Assembly (NCBI GenBank): GCA_017609145.1
Contig: JAFCEM010000040.1
Coordinates: 1-7,169 of the forward strand
Direction of reading: 5' to 3'
Length of the DNA stretch: 7,169 nucleotides
DNA from: Candidatus Aenigmatarchaeota archaeon
Lineage (GTDB): Archaea; Aenigmatarchaeota; Aenigmatarchaeia; QMZP01
Shown here: positions 5,502 through 7,169 of the stretch, piece after piece
How the letters are laid out: the number at the start of each line of letters is the position of its first letter
Position numbering within the stretch: the stretch's first letter is position 1
Made by a program: the position numbers and the translations under genes
The notes under the pieces: model-generated
Told to the model about the DNA's origin: nothing
The model's database searches: none
The model's input: only the letters and a program-made list of their open reading frames with translations

Positions 5502-6259
5502 TTCTTGCCTCCTTTAGCCGGTTTCTTCTTTGCCGGCTTTGCCACGGCCTTCTTTTCTACGGGCGCCTTTTTCACTGCAGCAGGAGTTCCTGGAAAAACA
5601 TATTTGATAAGTGTCTCTATTTCCCTGCCATGGCTCTCAACCACTACCGTGCCTTTTTCAAGCATGTTTTTTCTCCTGTTCACTTTTTTTATTATGCCCT
5701 CTGCACCCATGTTTCTTCCTGCTGTTATGAAAGCCGGAGTTCCCTTCTCGAAAGAAAAATGCCTGATAATCTTCTGATCAGGAAGTTCAATCAGGATAGA
5801 ATCGCCGCATTTATAGTGGCACTTCTTGCCAGCAAGTATGTTCCTTCCGTCATGGAGATTCAGTTGCAGGAGTCCACCACGTATTGTGCTCTTGCCCGTA
5901 ATCATGCATAGTTTCAGGTTAGTCTCCTCCCCGGAAATCTTTTCAAGCTCGAGCCCGACCTTTCCTGCCTTAACGCGAAACTGTTTCCTGGATTCCGGTA
6001 TCTCGACAATATCCATAAGCCCGACAGGAAATTTTGGCTCCTTTCTGGGCTTTTTGTCAACAAGAATCTTTCCTGCCTTAACTATGCCTTTTGCTTCGTT
6101 TGCTGTCTCGGCAAACCCAAGAATGTCCCTGAGAATTACCTGAAGCGGTATGCATTTTTTCAGCGCGTGTGGTCCGGGAGCTGGCCTGACTACCCATGTC
6201 TCCCTTTTCCTGGCCAAAGGCCACTCTTTCGGCATTGCGTATCTCTTTAGATGAGCCAT
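5498..6259 (-). CDS. rps4e: 30S ribosomal protein S4e (eS4) with Lys/Ala/Pro-rich C-terminal tail
   Basis: Archaeal/eukaryotic small-subunit protein. The preferred start (ATG 6259) gives 253 residues beginning MAHLKR, the normal family start. GTG 6268 and ATG 6265 would add only MMI and overlap the L24 stop. The N-terminal PGPHALKKCIPLQVILRD leads into an S4-type RNA-binding domain (about 34-97), then the central domain, and a KOW motif (about 173-202, with KGTPAFITAGRNMGAEGIIKKV). The last 28 or so residues are a low-complexity tail of Lys, Ala and Pro (KKAVAKPAKKKPAKGGKK), like the tails of L24 and L30e nearby. It sits between rpl24 and rpl5 as in the standard archaeal spc order. Confidence 0.96.
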   Translation of the reverse strand: MAHLKRYAMPKEWPLARKRETWVVRPAPGPHALKKCIPLQVILRDILGFAETANEAKGIVKAGKILVDKKPRKEPKFPVGLMDIVEIPESRKQFRVKAGKVGLELEKISGEETNLKLCMITGKSTIRGGLLQLNLHDGRNILAGKKCHYKCGDSILIELPDQKIIRHFSFEKGTPAFITAGRNMGAEGIIKKVNRRKNMLEKGTVVVESHGREIETLIKYVFPGTPAAVKKAPVEKKAVAKPAKKKPAKGGKK

Positions 6260-6263
6260 AATC

Positions 6264-6268
6264 ATCAC
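6264..6268 (-). promoter_or_regulatory. Shine-Dalgarno-like GTGAT before rps4e (decides the start)
   Basis: The minus-strand junction reads aaGTGATgattATG. GTGAT lies four nt before ATG 6259, supporting the MAHLKR start. The same bases include the L24 stop TGA and the rejected upstream GTG and ATG. Confidence 0.5.
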
Positions 6269-6810
6269 TTACCCTTTGCTCTTGCCTCCTTCTTAGCATG
6301 TTTTTTCTTCAGCCTGGATTTCTTTGGCTTCCTCCCAGGCTTTGGCACCTTTGATTTACCTGCCGGTTTTTTCCCGGAAGGTTCGCTTTCCTTTGCCGGC
6401 TTGGTTGTGGTTTTCTTTTCGGCTTTCTTTTCAGCCCTTTCAAATACCTTCTGCCTCATCTTGTCGTCTGTCTTGAGTTTGGTTATCCTGAGATTTGATG
6501 GTTCCAGTGGTTTCATTATATCAGAGTCGTCAGACTTTTTCATAGTTATGCCGTCAACATATATCACACATTTGCTCATGTCTACCCTTTCGACGTTACC
6601 CTTGAGCCCCTTCTTTTCGCCGCGCATAACTTCGACTTCATCGCCCTTGCGCACGGGCACTGACCTCATTCCAAACTGTTTCCTGAGCCCGGATGCAAGA
6701 TGGGCTGAAAGGAACTTGTGCTTCACATGCAGGGGAGCATTGTGTCTGTATTTCCTCTGCTTCCTTGTCTGCTTGCTGCATGACCATTCCCTTGACCATT
6801 TCTGTTTCAT
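6265..6810 (-). CDS. rpl24: 50S ribosomal protein L24 (uL24) with long basic C-terminal tail
   Basis: Assembly-initiating large-subunit protein near the peptide exit tunnel. The archaeal N-terminus is clear: KWSREWSCSKQTRKQRKYRHNAPLHVKHKFLSAHL (about 4-38). A KOW domain follows (about 53-80: VPVRKGDEVEVMRGEKKGLKGNV), then the ITMKKSDDSD and PLEPSNLRI segments. After residue 120 the protein continues as about 60 residues of Lys/Ala/Pro/Ser/Glu-rich low complexity, beyond the usual end and making it 181 aa. The tail has repeated KPAK- and KKPxxK-type units. ATG 6810 overlaps the stop of the preceding unknown gene (ATGA), so translation is probably coupled. In the standard order L24 directly follows L14; here a 71-aa gene is inserted between them. 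Confidence 0.95.
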   Translation of the reverse strand: MKQKWSREWSCSKQTRKQRKYRHNAPLHVKHKFLSAHLASGLRKQFGMRSVPVRKGDEVEVMRGEKKGLKGNVERVDMSKCVIYVDGITMKKSDDSDIMKPLEPSNLRITKLKTDDKMRQKVFERAEKKAEKKTTTKPAKESEPSGKKPAGKSKVPKPGRKPKKSRLKKKHAKKEARAKGK

Positions 6811-7022
6811 ACATCAACTCCATTAAGTTTTCCAATAGCATTCGTAAATTTCAAAAGGGATGCGTCCAGCGTCTTTTCATCATATTTTTTCATTGCTGTT
6901 TCAAGTATATCATAAATATCTGAAGTCACCTCAATTGTTTGTCCAGTTTTATATACATGTAAATGAGCAACCCTGATACGGGGGTCATAAATCACGCAAA
7001 CATCCTTTGTTATCTTTTGCAT
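6807..7022 (-). CDS. Hypothetical protein, 71 aa, inserted between rpl14 and rpl24
   Basis: Not recognised. The residues suggest a small mixed fold: strands near 7-12 (DVCVIY), 17-25 (IRVAHLHVY) and 28-33, then two helices (about 35-47 and 51-64), and a tail GKLNGVDV. There is no transmembrane segment, no metal-binding cysteine set (a single Cys9), and it is not basic as most ribosomal proteins are. ATG 7022 is preferred: it lies 1 nt after the rpl14 stop and has GGTGG six nt upstream. A TTG at 7043 would overlap the conserved rpl14 end. The downstream stop overlaps the rpl24 start (ATGA). About 35% G+C against about 47% in the rpl14 end suggests later insertion. The tight coupling makes it a real translated gene. 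The usual extra gene in this region, RNase P subunit Rpp29, sits elsewhere in the order, and I see no resemblance to it. Confidence 0.75.
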   Translation of the reverse strand: MQKITKDVCVIYDPRIRVAHLHVYKTGQTIEVTSDIYDILETAMKKYDEKTLDASLLKFTNAIGKLNGVDV

Positions 7023-7023
7023 A

Positions 7024-7169
7024 TCAAACCACCAAACTCGCAATCTTTCCTATTGAAGGGAACCTTTCGACGACCTCCCTTGCAATCGGGCCCTTAATCT
7101 GGGTGCCCTTTGGCATATTTTTTTCGTCGATTATGACAGCGGCATTGTCCTCGAACTGGACAGTGAGCC
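7024..7169 (-). CDS. rpl14: 50S ribosomal protein L14 (uL14), C-terminal third (5' end outside window)
   Basis: The minus-strand frame entering at the right edge encodes 47 complete residues before TGA (7026-7024): LTVQFEDNAAVIIDEKNM, then PKGTQIKGPIAREV and a final ERFPSIGKIASLVV. This is the conserved C-terminal block of L14, which binds 23S rRNA and forms intersubunit bridges near the factor-binding site. The full protein is usually about 130 residues, so roughly two thirds is outside the window. As the first visible gene of the minus-strand block it fixes the left half as a spc-type operon. Confidence 0.93.
   Translation of the reverse strand, partial: LTVQFEDNAAVIIDEKNMPKGTQIKGPIAREVVERFPSIGKIASLVV
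7029..7033 (-). promoter_or_regulatory. Shine-Dalgarno site of the 71-aa gene (decides the start)
   Basis: GGTGG on the minus strand lies within the last codons of rpl14, six nt before ATG 7022. It supports that start over TTG 7043 and implies reinitiation by ribosomes finishing L14. Confidence 0.5.

Noticed and set aside
6251..6826. 191-codon plus-strand ORF
   Set aside because: Antisense to rpl24; its Phe/Leu-rich product mirrors the Lys-rich tail of L24.
1..7169. tRNA/rRNA genes, CRISPR arrays, insertion sequences, attachment sites
   Set aside because: No cloverleaf with a GTTC-type T-arm, no regularly spaced repeats, no transposase and no long terminal inverted repeats were seen; nearly all bases are covered by coding regions.

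Overview
The window is archaeal chromosomal DNA. The evidence is a ribosomal-protein/RNA-polymerase cluster of archaeal/eukaryotic type (S4e, L30e, L24 with an archaeal N-terminus, RNA polymerase subunit D, archaeal NusA-like double-KH protein), a Rad50 with a CxxC zinc hook, GGTGA/GGAGG Shine-Dalgarno motifs and TATA-box promoters. The N-terminally extended S14 and the scrambled operon order are reminiscent of small-genome DPANN-type archaea. That lineage call rests on memory of the families and is weak.

Layout. Positions 1-1132 (+) hold the C-terminal part of Rad50; its N-terminal half lies outside the window. A 95-residue AT-rich gene of unknown function (1184-1471, +) follows, with a TATA box placed for a leaderless transcript. 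It converges on a minus-strand block that fills the rest of the window. In transcription order (right to left) the block reads: L14 (3' end only), unknown 71-aa protein, L24, S4e, L5, S14, S8, L30e, NusA-like, RpoD, a 65-aa two-helix membrane protein, then, after an 84-219-nt break with promoter and hairpin, S12 and S7.

The block joins pieces of three archaeal operons that are usually separate: spc (L14-L24-S4e-L5-S14-S8), the rpoA2-L30e-nusA-S12-S7 string, and rpoD from the alpha operon. Genes from L14 to the membrane protein overlap by 1-4 nt or sit within about 30 nt, so they are probably one translationally coupled transcript. S12-S7 probably has its own promoter.

Points of most interest: S12 has replacements in both near-universal decoding-centre loops (PNSA to PHSG; D-x-PG to S-x-HG); a hairpin lies exactly where the S12 ribosome binding site should be; RpoD has kept one of two possible 4Fe-4S clusters; and three small unknown genes are embedded in or next to the translation/transcription cluster. 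No mobile element, CRISPR array, tRNA or rRNA was seen.
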